A DNA stretch of 64,000 nucleotides, taken from NCBI GenBank assembly GCA_002633005.1, contig NMRA01000112.1, forward strand, positions 211,389-275,388, read 5' to 3'. This DNA is from Phoronis australis. Taxonomy: Eukaryota; Phoronida; Phoronidae. The translations under genes and the position numbers were made by a program. The notes beneath the pieces were generated by a model. It was given only the letters and a program-made list of their open reading frames with translations. It did no database searches and had not been told where the DNA came from. Positions 1 to 12,800 of this stretch are shown piece by piece (position 1 is the stretch's first letter; each line of letters begins with the position of its first letter).

Positions 1-525
1 TTGACGAATTTTCGTGAAATTTGTTGAATAGCTTTCTTTTAAAGAAACAACATTTTCCGGTTTTCAGATAGATTCGGCGTATTTTGCCCCATCTAGTGCC
101 ATTTTCAATGTTTTCTAGTCTGTTTTTGCCGTCCACCCTCTTTCAACCAAACCACTGTTAGGATGATTGTGAAAATTGGCTTATATATTGTTAGTGTGAA
201 GAGGATGGTTGACGATGATTTTCCGGCTTCAGTTACTGTGGCGCCCCCTAGTGGCAGTTTTTTTGCGCACTTAGCTGTATCTCCTAAGCCCTCTGCAGAG
301 TGTTTATTAAATTTAGCAAGTGTATTTGCTTGACGTTGACAATGGAATACGACAACTTTCAGATGGATCTATGAACTTTTGTCTCCTAGTGGCAATTTCA
401 TTTTTTCCGTTATGTTAAAGTTTCATGAAATGTGGTAAATAGATTTCTGTTAAAAACGGTGACATTTTCCAGTTTTTTGATGGATTCAAAATATTTTGCA
501 CATTCTAGTGGCCATACAAATAAAC
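1..525. repeat. Diverged tandem/dispersed repeat, two related units
   Basis: Bases about 1-118 and about 405-520 are related in the same orientation. Both run through a TTTCRTGAAAT-like start, an ACATTTTCC core and a TTTTGC..CATTCTAGTG end. The stretch between them (about 195-260) matches about 47925-47990 in Smad intron 2, sharing GAGGA, TGAC, ACTGTGG and a CTA-TGGCA end. It is therefore part of a dispersed family. No coding potential is seen. Confidence 0.55.
240..254 (-). promoter_or_regulatory. CTCF-like motif
   Basis: On the minus strand the bases read CCACTAGGGGGCGCC, which agrees with the CTCF core consensus known from bilaterians. It sits in the dispersed repeat above. The related copy at about 47955 has lost the match. 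Binding is inference. Confidence 0.4.
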
Positions 526-529
526 AGTC

Positions 530-3250
530 AATGGTACAGAAATATATAGTTCACGACTTTTAAGTTTCGTTTACACATTACATCCTACTCACCCTGCAGA
601 CAGTGCATTACCATATACTTTATGTTTCCAAGACAACAAACCTAATCTGATGGAAATAATTACAGTGTCCTACTTTCTGACGAAGATTTACGCGCTCCGG
701 GGTGTCTTTATGGATAGGCTTGACTTGCTGCTTGGCTGGGGCGTACCTTTATGTTGCCAAAATTCCACTGATGCCCTAAAACTCCGCGCGGGGTAATGCA
801 CCTCACCTATCCTTGTCTTGGTGTTTGTAAAGGCTATTCCCACGTTAAAGACCGTCAGCACACTCCTCCGGGGCTGGCTTATGTGGAACGTGCTGTTCGG
901 AAGAGCAGGTTACTCGTGATCTGAGTCCCTTCGAAAGTTTGCCTGTTTTAATGAAGTTTCCTACAAAAGGGTTCAGGTTATGAGATTGGGGCTTTAATTA
1001 AGGAAGGTCCGCTTTTTCCCCATAAACCTGGTTGCCGTGTGTAACCAGCTCTGAAGACTTTCTTCCCAGACATATTTGATCTTCTGAATCAAAGAAATTT
1101 GCTTGAGTTGAAATTGCCTGAAATTTCGAGTTCAGTGTTTCGGCGACTGAAATTAACCAGGTGAAGAGCAAATCGTAGCTTGTCTGATGCAGTAATTAGA
1201 TGTTAGTTCTTCTTAGCCTAGAAATCTTTCTATAAATAAAGGACGACTCGGAGATGAGACTGAATTTATAACGACCTAAAACAAAATTCCTATTGACGGA
1301 GGCGCGGATTTGTACATTTATACCCTTTAGTTATCCCTCACCGTAGGCGAAGGGGATGTATTGGTAGTCATCATTGGGTCTATGTTGCTCTGTGCGCCGA
1401 CTCCTACGTTACGTCGACAATTCAGTTGCAATGCGGCCGTTCTCGGATTTTCTCTCATGTTCTTTAGGGTAATGCGTTTTCAACATATAAAGCTGTACGT
1501 ATTTCACCCCCATTCGGCTATTAATCTGGCAAAAATGAAAATCGAATTTTAAGCGTTTATTCTCTCGTAAGATCCATGTCTTAATATTTGTCTTTTTCGT
1601 GACGGGATTCTGCTTACATCACCAACGAGAACTGACGTCGAAACCATCAAGTGCTCAAGAAAACTGTTCAGAGTTTATCGGGGTTGACCAACTCTTAAAT
1701 TCTCAAATTGGAAAATGGCTCAAGTATGACGCGTTGCCTGTGACTTGAGTGGGCAAGGGATGAAATTAACTTGTCACACCAAGGAATAGCATGACCGCGA
1801 TTTGAAGGAAACTGGTCGGTTAAAAAGACTCTCTTCTTTTAGCGGCATGTACGTGTTGCGTATGTCTCTTCTATGGGAGTCGGTACTCCGCCGGGTACGA
1901 AACCGGAGGTAATAGGTATTCAATAAAACACGTGGTTTGTTCATTTCTATTTTGATTGCCAATGTTTTCAGTTCCCGTTCTTCGTTTGTGTTAAATGGAA
2001 TATTCTCTCGAGGCTCTTCCGTTTCACAAATATCAATATTCTCGAGTCATATCTCAACATTAATTTTCATCAATTCACAATTATCAAGTAATAGCGCAGC
2101 TGGTTAATATCGTACGACAAAAATAACCTTGCTGTGTTGTTTTGACGTGACTGATGGATAAAAACAATGAATTGATTACAATCAGCCCGTATAATAAATT
2201 ACAAGTCGTGGGGTCCTGCTGTCTTTTTCGAACCGCAATTGTTAACCACACAGTTTTTATCACCTACGTAGGTATTATCGTGACTGTTTCGCAATTTATT
2301 TTGTTAGCCAGCGTGCACTGTTAGAGCTGGTCAGTTTATTTCCACTTGCGGTGTTTTGATTACTGAACTCATTATGGGGCACCAAATGTAATGTAAATCC
2401 GGCAAACATTTCTGCTTTTGACAAGGGGACAATTTCCTACTTCCCGTTCTCGTAAATTGTCTCATTGTTGAGCGGGCTCAGGAAATTTCGATTTCCACGA
2501 CATATTGTTTGGTAAATCTAGGTGACTGAGTCGACTCGTGAACGAAAGGGTTTCACCACCTGCCGTGCGGACTCAGTGTTTCGCGACGAGTCTACCTTTT
2601 GGCTAAAAATCAGTCTTGGGGTTGACCTGGTAACTTGAAGCCAAAAGACAGAAAATCGTAGTTGCTTGGTAGACTACTGAAAAGTCGAAGCCAATTTGAC
2701 GAAAATTGTCTTTTGGCTAATCTCTCACTCCAAGAAACAGGCGCCTGCCACGTCGGTGGTTGTTTTCACGATATTGAATCGTATATGCTAACCGTGGTAC
2801 CGCGATTTCGATGAAACGAATTCCGCAACGGCCCGAATGTCCTGCGAGGGCAGTACTAATTCATACCTGCTATTGTAGGGTCAGTCACATGCTGGCAGAC
2901 GCCGGGACGAGCCGAGTAAAGTGTACTTCAACAAGACATTGTGTCCAAAAGTTAATTAGGCCAAAAAAGATTCAAGCACAATGTAATGTAACCTTCTAGG
3001 ATGTGTCATTTCAGTGAAGACCTCAGACAGGCGGCAAACCACCGATACAGCTGTCCCCCATAGTTTGACCACGCGGTGAATGATGGAGGATGTGGCACCT
3101 ATAAATAAATACGGGCTGTATCCTAAACAATGGAGTTGGATGCCGTGGTACAGCTCAGTGTTTAGTATCGCTACTATGTTCTGTCAGTTAGTCCAATCTC
3201 TTGGCTATGGTATGTTAGCATTAGAACAACCTGGAAACTTGTCGGTTTTA
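530..3250. other. Gene-poor stretch, nothing recognised
   Basis: No exon with convincing splice sites and no recognisable domain is seen on either strand. A TATAAATAA string at about 3099 has no gene that can be attached to it. Short ORFs here are at chance length. Confidence 0.5.
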
Positions 3251-3257
3251 TAGATAA

Positions 3258-3524
3258 TTAATCACTTTTGTTCTTGGCCATGCGCATGAATAACTGAATG
3301 ATCTCAAAGGATTTGTCATTTTTACAACCTGGACCAATAGTCAGACGCTCACATAATAAGCTTTGGAGTAACACTTTAGACGACTGAGATTGCTCCCAGA
3401 AATTACTTGCCCAGTCAAATTCCACTGAAACACAGGCTATAGCTTTGTAATTTGAGTCCGTTCTAATTAGCTGCACCGGATTTTTTAATTGTTCCGTTGA
3501 TGTGTGCAGCATCGCTACGTACAT
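3258..3524 (-). CDS. Uncharacterised 88-codon ORF
   Basis: This ATG-initiated minus-strand reading frame encodes 88 residues. The composition is balanced, with four Cys, two Trp in the FDWASNFWEQ stretch and a charged C-terminus. I do not recognise a family, signal peptide or membrane segment. No convincing acceptor, promoter or polyadenylation signal was found nearby, and neighbouring sequence is repeat-rich. It could be a last exon, a transposon remnant or a chance ORF. It is listed because its composition is more protein-like than other ORFs in this region. Confidence 0.2.
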   Translation of the reverse strand: MYVAMLHTSTEQLKNPVQLIRTDSNYKAIACVSVEFDWASNFWEQSQSSKVLLQSLLCERLTIGPGCKNDKSFEIIQLFMRMAKNKSD

Positions 3525-3814
3525 CAGTGCTCTGTCGACTGACTAACCGACGACCACAGTGCGGATAATTAGGCTTTTTGTACTCGATCACCGTGCTTCG
3601 AGATTACTCGAAAGCCTCAATTTGCCGATGAAATACACATATTTTTTGTTTTCTGAATAAAAAATATTCCCTGAGGTCAGAATGGTACAACATATCAGTC
3701 AATCCACTCGACCGTGACGCCTCGTGTATCTCGTTTTGCCGTGCCCAGTTGCGGGCATGACGTCATTCCTATTGGATGCCGTTCAAGAATTAAAGTTGCA
3801 TTACGCCGTTCAGC

Positions 3815-4125
3815 TTGCTAAAAAACGAAAATCGAATTCAGCGTTGACTGTCATAAACGCGGTCTCATCATATTTGTTACCGTGATAGGATTTCATTTCC
3901 GTTACCATGCTCGAGTCACAGGCTGTCGGCGTGTACCTGCGCCTTTTTCGAAATCGATTTTAGGGTTGGCGAACCCCAATAAACTCTGAAGCGTTTTGTT
4001 GAGTTGCTGATGATGTCGATGTTCTTGTCGGTAACTGAAACAGAATCCTATCACGACAAGGAAATTTTTTAGACCAATTTTAACAGAGTCAAGAGACCTA
4101 ATTCGATTTTCGTTTTCAAGACTGA
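3815..4125. repeat. Inverted-repeat element, about 310 bp
   Basis: The left arm contains AAAACGAAAATCGAATT and GTGATAGGATT. The right arm, read on the opposite strand, contains the same two blocks in the same order (ends near 4120 and 4050). The arms are about 90 bp and imperfect, around a centre with a GGGTTGGCGAACCCC stem at about 3963. It is consistent with an old foldback/MITE insertion. No coding is seen. Confidence 0.55.
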
Positions 4126-4164
4126 ATGTTACATGCACTTAGAAAATGAAAGTAAAATCTGTAC

Positions 4165-6065
4165 TTAACCCCACGCCCTGTTAAGATCGTGTTTTTTACA
4201 AACACCATTTAATCCGTTCTCAGTGGTGTGCGTTTCTTCATAAATTGGAGATAATGAAACGCTGAAATATAATAATTTTATTGGTGTGTTAGCGTCTAGT
4301 TTCCCCAAGGCGACACTTTGCGGAGAACGTGACTCCTGCCAGTATGAAAACACTATCTTTACTACATAAATGCACCATCCTGCTTTTGGAGGGGCCGTAC
4401 CTCTTTTTGAAGTTTGTCCCGTCAAATTATCAAAATCATTTTGATGTCCCGATTTTTGACACACGACATTGACGAAGTAACATTTATGTTCGTGCACTTT
4501 CAACACGATTTACTCCAATTTCACGAGCACGGCTAAACAGAGAAAGAAAAAATAACGCCGGCGGCGTGATTTTGGGTGTTGCGGCGAATATTTGCCACGT
4601 GCGTTATCGCCCACATTCAGGTGTCCTACTTTTTCGTTTTCAACTGTTGGCAATCGTTGTTGTCCCGTCTGACAATGGTGAAACTGATAACAAATAGTAA
4701 CAGAGTAAGTAAGTTGGTGTGACAACTTTACATTCAGGCACTTAGTATTGAAGAACTCTACGTGTCATCCTGCTGACTAAATAAACTTGACAGCATGATT
4801 TATAATTACTTCTAGGTACGTGTATGACACTGAATGGTACCTGGAAATATACAATAGAGCCCCGCCCGCCGTCTGGGTCGAGAGCACACGACCGTGAACT
4901 ATCATATCGTCTGTTGGATTGATGCTTTAAAAGGATACCAGACCCGTTTTAGCCGGCTTAACAGATATTAAAAACGACATCTCCGTCTTGTTCCTTGAAA
5001 CAAAACAACGCTCTATAACCATCGACAACCCTCAAATGTTTCGAGCAAAATTTGAAAATTCCTTGTAAAATCTGCTAAAGGAGCAAGCGTGACCTACGTT
5101 TTAGGCGGGTTAAGTGACAACTGGAAACGATCTACCAAAAACTATAGTTTCCTCCTACATGTGACCAATGAGCTATGCCTCGTTGATGTGACACAGAGCC
5201 TGAGTATAAGTTTTTAGTCGAATCCTGTTTCTATGTGATCACTGACGTAGGACAACAACAATGCATTAGCAGGTGATGAAACGAGGATTGGTTGAAATCA
5301 TCAAAACAAGGTTTAGTATCTTTTTAACTATCAGTGACCGCTGTTTTTGTCGTTTTTGATTTGAATATAATTTGCAGAAGCTTATTCAGTAAAAAGGCGA
5401 AAACTTCATATTACGGCTACAAATTATATGCAGAGCGGAATTAATTTCCTGTCTTACTGGCCCAACAGGCATCAATACTAGCATTTCCTTCAAAAGTTGA
5501 ACAGCTCTGTGACTTTTCAATGCCAGATTTTCTGTTACTTAGAGTTAAACGTTTAATTTACAAGCGACAATACAACGCGTATAAACATTTCAGTCTGAAT
5601 ATGCAGACACGAACTCTTTGAAAAAAAACGATGTTTATATCGAGAGACGAATAGCTTAATTAAAATAACCTTTCATGTGTATTTCGCACCTGAAAATTTA
5701 CACCAGTCATAAAGTTATTTCAACGCAAGGATTTCGAAAACGCATCATTTTGCGGTAGGCAATGAATAGTCCTGAAAAAAGTTATTTGGTGAAACGGAGA
5801 CTGATGAAGTTAAGTGATTAATCAATGCTCGTCTTCTCAGCTACATTCGAAAAAACAACGCTATTCAAAGACAAGGTCGTTGACCCTGATGCTTAGACAT
5901 TCGACAGACATCACTACTTTGACGTGGAACGGATATTGACCGCGTTTTATGTGTTATTCAAAGTCCCTTGATTAAAGAGACAAAAGTTCATCTGTTCTTC
6001 ACACAGTATACTCATACCTGGAAGACGTTGTACAAAAACTGCCATAACAGAGTGTAAACTACAAC
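4165..6065. other. Gene-poor stretch, nothing recognised
   Basis: Two minus-strand ORFs (4165-4506 and 4510-4725) have no recognisable motif and no splice context. The rest is AT-rich sequence without structure that I could identify. Confidence 0.5.
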
Positions 6066-6069
6066 AGAC

Positions 6070-6147
6070 CATGGGCGGCGCAGCACTGAGATAAGTGTTT
6101 GGGGAGGGGGACTATAGCCCACCAGCCCCTATGGTGGGCCGCCCATG
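6070..6147. repeat. GC-rich palindromic unit, copy 1
   Basis: A 78-bp unit begins CATGGGCGGCGCA and ends in the near-complement GGCCGCCCATG, with CTATAG flanked by G and C runs in the middle. It stands out from the AT-rich surroundings. Related units lie at 8774-8918 and 17201-17304. It would fold into a long hairpin. Confidence 0.7.
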
Positions 6148-6149
6148 TA

Positions 6150-7990
6150 GACGAGTGTAAAAATAATATGCTCCAGAACGATATTTCTATATTGAATAAA
6201 TAACTCTACATTGTAATTTTACACAAAATTAACAATAACAACATTTCTGAAAGCGTATGATATGTTATCATTTTCAGAATATCTTTTTAATTTGATACGA
6301 AAATGCTCTATAGTTTTGTCGATTCCGCAGACAGATGCATGTAAATAAATTAGAATACGATTCACCTTTCACCTTTCTCGAAATCTCTCAGTTTTCATCA
6401 TGAAAATTTGGTACACTGAGATCTTGCCACATGCGACTCGACACGAAGCTATGTTCTCAACCATATCTCGTCATTATTTCCTGATGCGTAATAAGTTACT
6501 ACCACACTCAGTTCATTTGTGAAGCGTGTCTATGTGAAGATGATACCCAGCTGAAAGGCCACACTCTACTGCTGAAGGTGTCAGCTTGCAATGTCTGTCG
6601 TCATTTCATCGCATGAAAAAATGCGATCATCGGGCGGGCTACCGATAACCTATCGAAAAACTTTTTTTTCTCAAATAATAAGAATTGGACTAACGAGGAT
6701 AGTGGCATTTTGATGAATTTCTACGGGAAGTTCGTTGCTGCAAACATAGCATGCATACACGTCACTCTTTGGTAGTGTTTCAGCTGTACAGGAAAAGCGT
6801 ACACATGAGTAAAACGCTCACTGCTTGTGTAGTTTAGTTAAAAATTTCTCACGCTTTACAACAAAGGCTTGACATGAGTGTACGATGGAGCCTGGGCTCT
6901 GTTTCATAAACAGTGACGTAAGACAGTGAAGTAAGACAGAAGTTTGGACTTGGCTCCCACTTCCCAAATGCTGAAAAAAGTTTATCCAAGTAATGAGTGT
7001 ATTACAGAAATTATCTTAGTAAGTAGCAGTTATGTGTATATTCCCACAATCTTTGCGTTTTCGCTCAAGTGAGGTTTAACTATGTTTCAATAATAGTTAT
7101 GTGGAGCTTAAGATCAAATTCTGTCGTAGGCTTAGTCACATTACTCGTTGTCTACCACTTACCCAAAGCAATTCCGGGTTATCAAACTATTCTACTGATC
7201 TGAATTTTAAAATCGATAACTAGGTTAAAAAATTAGAGATACCCAGGCGAATTTGGCGGGGAGGCGCAGTTTCATCCTCAGATTCAGATAACTATTAAGG
7301 AAATTCTGGCAAAAAATCTGGGCAGCGGAGCACCCAATGGAAAAGAAAGGTATGCAAATCGGTGGCCAACGGTGGGGGGGGGGGGGGTNGGGGGGGGGTT
7401 GGCTATCGGGTACCAGTCTCCTCCACCGTACTACATTCGGATTCGGGCAATGCCACAGAGCAGCCAAATCCAGATATCCAGATACGTCTAAGTTAAAATG
7501 GATGGATTTTTGCATGCGGATACACCTGTAAGTTGTCTTCAGGTCTCGAGAGATTACCACTTCCTCCTGTCTTTCATCGAACATAAATTGGCCTTTGTTT
7601 CTGAATATACCACAGCAGTCTCCGTCCGGTGGACCTTTACCGTATAGTTAGCGCATTGGCAAAACCTCTCGTCAAATCACTTTGATCCCGCGAGATTGTC
7701 ATCTATTGTACATTTATCTCACGCTTCTCTCACCCTGGCGAAGATATGTTTTTTTTTTCTATCGACTACCAGCCTGAGGGCTTTGGCCGCACTTTTCTCA
7801 TAGCCTGAGCAGAATTCCTGAGAGGTTAATTCAGTTAGTTTGGCGACATTTTTCAAGTCGATTGCACATTGAAGTAGAAATGACGAGTTTCTGTCTAATA
7901 GGTGTTTACTCAAGCGAGTACGTTTTAACAAGACTTAACGAGAAAACTCCACATACAGTCGACGTCCTTCAGTTCAACCACGCGTACGCC
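6150..7990. other. Gene-poor stretch with unresolved G run
   Basis: No supported gene. A possible third exon of the minus-strand membrane-protein gene (7719-7894) is discussed under that gene. A G tract with one ambiguous base lies at 7374-7399. Confidence 0.45.
7374..7399. repeat. Poly-G tract with an ambiguous base
   Basis: A near-uninterrupted G run contains an N at 7389. This is probably a homopolymer read problem, and any frame crossing it is unreliable. Confidence 0.8.
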
Positions 7991-7999
7991 AATACCAGT

Positions 8000-8261
8000 T
8001 TAATTTATGTTAACTCCATGACTCAACATTTCTCCTCCGGTCGTACTTGCATTGGCGTCTGTGTTTGTCCTATCATCTCTGTGTAAATTCGTGCTCAGAA
8101 ACAATAAAATCAACAAAACTAAACTCGTCACAACGATAAGTACCATGACTACAACGCATAGTCTCTCGGAACAAAATTTATTCGGAACTTTCTCTCCTTC
8201 AGCGTAAAATACATTGTCGGACCCGATGCTTAGATTCCCTTCACTCGGCGCCAAGCTCAAG
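8000..8261 (-). CDS. Membrane-protein gene, exon 2 (transmembrane exon)
   Basis: This exon encodes residues 42-128. The acceptor is a pyrimidine tract ending TTTTTACAG. A run of V, L, I, M and F of about 21 residues gives the membrane helix. A TAA stop lies at 8002-8000. Confidence 0.55.
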
Positions 8262-9871
8262 CTGTAAAAAGAAAACATATACGTACTACACAGGCTTTAT
8301 TTCACGTAGGCCTAAATGGCCACGTTGCAATGCATAATAATGAGCGGGTACAGAATATCAAAGCAGTAGGTAGCAATTTTCTCAAGGTGTTTAAATCACG
8401 GGTCTGCAGAAAATGCCTGGTTACTACAGTATTTCGCCCACCTTATCAAATCTAAGTAAAAGTTGCGCCCGCAAATCTGAAGATAGGTTACAACATATAC
8501 AATCGAGAAGAAAGTACATCCCACATTTTAACTAAACATTCTCTTATCTATTAACAATGACTGCGCTTAACATAAATCTTCGTAATTACTTTAATGACGT
8601 AGTTAAATGTTATTCCTTGGTGGATCGACAAAAAATTTGTAAGTTTGAGACGGTGACCGTTAAAATTGTTAACACGCTACATTACTATGGCTTTAACTTG
8701 TTTTACATAACTACAGGTGGGGGGGGGTTAAACCTCTCCCATAATTAGTTAAGGAAGTGTTTCCTTGTATAACCATGGGCGGCACAGCACTGAAAAAAGT
8801 GGGGGCTATAGCCCCCCAGCTCCCCTATGGTGCACCGCTGATAGACCTTGGGATGCGCAGCACTGAAATAAATGAGGGGGGGCTGTAGGCCCCAGCCCCC
8901 TATGGTGCGCAGCCCATGATGACACAAAACTTCCTAGTTCTATATTTTTGGTGGTGCAAGTACGAAGCTTCAGCAGTTCGAACTGCTATTTATCATTCTG
9001 TTATGTGAGTGAAAATGGCGATTTTCTAAGACAAGGAAGAGAAATTGAACATGGATCCCTGCAGTTGCAGTCTGACGCACTGCTGGTGAAATTAAATCCC
9101 ACTCGACTGATAAAGGGCAAAGTATTTTCAGCTAAGCGCATTTCGTTGATTAATAAGTCTGGACAAGGACAATAACTTCAAAGTCTCTAATCATCCAATT
9201 TTAATCCCAAAAATAAGTTTTCGGCACGAAAAGCGGTTATGTCCCTTCAAAAACGTTCAGGAATACATAATTAAATTCGTTAGCGTATAAAACAATAAGA
9301 TTCTGTTGATGGTTACCACGCCATTTATTATATCAGTGAGAAAGACATTAATTTATAATATTTTCCTGCTTGTAATCATCACGTTCATCATTTATTCCGT
9401 GCTTGAATATCATAATAGTTTTAATCAAGGGCGTTGTTTCTATGAACGCAACTAAGGAAGTGAATGTCAGTCCCGGCATAATCAGCGCAGAAAATGGGAA
9501 CACGGTGCATGAATCTGATGGGAGCTCTGATTAACTTTCATGGTCAAACGAATGTTCCGTTGGCTGCATTTAGGCCCAAATGTACATTTGTATGCCTTGG
9601 GCTGAAAATACCCTCTGGTTGTCAGGTCAATGTATATTGAAGCGTACATGTAACTGATATCTAAGCTTACGTCGACACAAATGGTTTACCAGTAAAAAGC
9701 ATCTACACGTTCTTTTTCTCAAAAAGATACGTGAAAGTTTTCATACTTGCTGTCTTTCCTTTTTCCCACTTCGACTGTAAAAACATCCACATTTGTCTGT
9801 CTTGGTTCTTGAGGCTTTTCATCGTCGATGTCTATCTCCACCATGGGATCGCCCGTTTCGTGTTCGAACAT
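8000..9871 (-). CDS. Two-exon single-pass membrane protein, unassigned
   Basis: Exon 1 runs 9871 to 9747, with an ATG and a GTATGA donor after two bases of a codon. Exon 2 runs 8261 to 8000 after a TTTTTACAG acceptor, and supplies the third base, so phases match. The product is 128 residues. Residues 1-41 are acidic and hydrophilic (EIDIDDEK), 63-76 hold a basic CSERL-type stop, and 77-97 form one strongly hydrophobic membrane segment. After it comes a short polar tail with a possible N-glycosylation site (N112-A-S). The layout suggests a type II protein with a cytosolic N-terminus. An alternative donor (CAA/GTACG at 8047) could bypass the stop and join an exon starting at 7894 in frame, giving a larger ectodomain. 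The acceptor-like CATCAG just upstream of the ATG (9877) implies an upstream 5' exon. I do not recognise the family. Confidence 0.55.
8774..8918. repeat. GC-rich palindromic unit, copies 2 and 3 in tandem
   Basis: Two units of about 70 bp lie head to tail. The first begins CATGGGCGGCACAGCACTGA and the second ends TGGTGCGCAGCCCATG. Both carry the GGGGGCT-TAG-CCCC centre. They lie in the intron of the minus-strand membrane-protein gene. Confidence 0.7.
9747..9871 (-). CDS. Membrane-protein gene, exon 1 (acidic cytosolic tail)
   Basis: The exon encodes residues 1-41 plus two bases. Codon use and an even acidic/polar composition look genuinely coding. In-frame codons continue upstream of the ATG for a few residues, so the true start may lie in an earlier exon. 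Confidence 0.5.
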
Positions 9872-9879
9872 CTCTCCTG

Positions 9880-12800
9880 ATGTAAGTTCTGAGACGATAC
9901 AACTTTTTAAGACAGTGTGGATGTCTTACTTCGCGATCGACATGCTGTAGCTTTTTTCACAGTAATTTGATCAACAGAAAAGATGTCCGTCACTCAGTCG
10001 ACTGCTGCCATTCAATTATTCCTAGTCACCTTCTCATTAACGTAATTTGTCAGCTTCGTGAACCCGTTCGTGACCCGATGCTGAGATCGTCAATTATTCA
10101 GACAAACTGAACGAATTTTTTCAGTTCTGCTTGTACTGTGATTAATACTGTACTGGGTACGAGTTCCTTTACCATGCTGTAGCCGTGCATGTGGGCTTAT
10201 GAACGCTTTTCAATTTATTTATAGCCCCGAGGCCAGCAATCGACCTACGCACGACCCAGTTAATGTTTACTTCAGGCTGAAGCTATTGCCGTTATCACGT
10301 TGCGGCTCGGGGGACTTTTTATTAGGAAAAAATAATTCACGAGGCATTCGTAGGATAATGGCCAAATAATGTATTTTACGTGTTTACAATTTGTAGTTTT
10401 TGACAAGTATTTTTGTGCGTCGATGCACTGAAACTTAACACAATGGGAATTTTCTGTCTCCTGTGGCGATTAACATTGTTGCGCCATTTGCCAAACAATT
10501 GTATGTGGATTATATCTTTGAACAGTGCAATTAACAGTACAATTAATCGCATTCTATGCTTATCTCAATTTTGTAAATTTTTGATATATATTGCTTAAGA
10601 TTTATGTCAGTGATCAGGCGAAGTGTCTATCTTCAACTATCCTCCCGTCCGTCCTTCCATGCCGTCTATTTGTTAGTCTGGTTTTTGAATTTTGAATCTT
10701 TTAAATTTTTGAATTCACAATTTCATTTTTAGTAAAATCGAAATTTGGATCACAGATTTTGACAATTGTTTCAGTACTAAGAGCGATGACCAGCCAACCA
10801 CAGTACAGATGAATTCAAATTTCATTCTAGTCTTGGAATGACTTGCATTGTGAGTGTATCAGTTCTCAGAACAGGGCACGTTACGCAAGCGTGATACAAA
10901 CACAAGTTTCTCAGTATTTCACGTCCTTGTAACCAACTTGTTCTCATCATGTGTGTTTAGACATAAAACGTCTTGATACATCGCAGCAACAGCCTTTGAC
11001 ACAAAATGTGCTCTCATTGCATTTCTCCAAATGTAATTTCTATTTTTATCATGTCCGAAAATTATATCGCCTTTTCTCCAAATAGTATCGATTCGCACCG
11101 GACCGAATTTCGTGTTTGAGAGTTCGCATTTTATGAAGGATGTTTACCATTTTATTGAAATTATATTTTTTCATGTCGCATATCTCTGAGGATCTTTTTA
11201 GCCATCTATAAATAAACACAAGATAAATAATTCAAGTATAATTTTGTACTTTTTAGAGTGACGACGTCACTTGGGCGCTCATTTCCGGGACACACCGGCG
11301 GACGTCGTTAGTTTGATAAACCACGGGTATTGCGTCAGTGACTGAGAGCGTGTGACAAAGACTTCCTTGTTTTACTTTTCGGTGATTGTTTGGCGAGCGA
11401 CTCCCGCTGGAGAAGCTAGTTATCCGGCAATAATGCTACTGGGAACTTCCCTTCTGAAAGGTCAGGACTGGCGTGCGTTCAATAACGCGCTAGGACCTAC
11501 GCTAGGACCTACCTAAAATCTTGTAGCCAAAGTCACGTGTTCTCATTTAAAATACACGGCAATATCTCACGTAATCTCACGAAGTCTTGCTTTTTAGCGA
11601 GGTCCTAGCGTTAATGAACGGGAGGCTGGTCTCTTATGTACTGAACTTCTCCAGAAATCAGGGACCCGGTGAGACGAACCGCAGGCAAACATAAACGAAA
11701 CAAACTGAAATTTCAGTTATTGTGGCGCCGCATGAATACGAATTTTAATTGAAATCAGTGAAAGCAATGAGGAAGACTGTCAAAGTGCCGTCATTTTATT
11801 TCCCCGGTGGAAATGTTGTAATAACTTAAGCATTTCAGTTACCATATGATGTTTGCAGTGATCAATCAACTATTTCCCTTTGAGCATTTTATTCAATTAT
11901 CGCGAGACTCTGGCAATAAAACCGCACATTCCGTTATCAGACAAGACATTCTTACGAAAGGACGATCGTTATGAATTTAATACATTGGCTGACTTGGCGT
12001 GGAATATTATGCCATTATGAAGTAATGGTTTTATAACTAACCAAACTTCCTACTGTGGCTGCGGCTAAATTGTGGTCACAAAGACTTGTAATATGTTTAC
12101 GCCACATCAAATACTTTTTCTTTCTCACAGTTTCACGTCTGGAGAAAGCAGAAAATCTATCGTCCATCGTGACTGGAAAACATATGCTTACGTCAAGCCG
12201 CCAGTAAACTTGAGACTTCGTGTCAAGTTTTACGTCACAGCCGTAATAATGCCGGTCAAGAGCAGTTTTGAAAGCTAATTTACATATTGATGATTTAGAA
12301 TGAAAATAAGCAACGGTATGCTATTTCCTTGTGGTTTTCACAGATATATGTATGTGCATTGCCGTCTAGTTCCAGACTACGGCCATGCTGTGGGAGAAAT
12401 TATCGCACAAGATAAAATACTTGTGATTTCATAGACTCAGAACTTGAAACCTGGATCCTGGAATTACTACGTTTTGTTCTAGTTCGTCAGCAAAATCCCT
12501 AGAGCCTGCAACAAAGAATATAATTTCCGGGTCCTGGAACATGGAATATAGTACGAGAGACGTCATTGGTGTCACAAATCAAGCTTCGACGAGAAAATTG
12601 CTTACCAGCCTGAAACATCCTTTCGTGTGACGTCATGTAAAAAAAGCAGAGCATAAATGCTAGTTGCTGTCATCGAAAAAGTCTATCTCATTCAAATGAC
12701 AACAATACCAAAATTGCGTTTTCGGCCATAAAAACGAAGATGTCCCCCTAACCCTTTCCGTTAAGAGCAACTCAGTGGTACGAGATACGTTGCAAGCCTC

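Noticed and set aside
7225-7584. 119-codon minus-strand frame with a proline run
   Set aside because: Crosses the poly-G/N tract, so the frame is unreliable. No domain.
9370-9535. Frames open on both strands between the membrane-protein exons
   Set aside because: A plus-strand 30-codon ATG frame and a minus-strand frame overlap. Neither fits the phase of the flanking exons.
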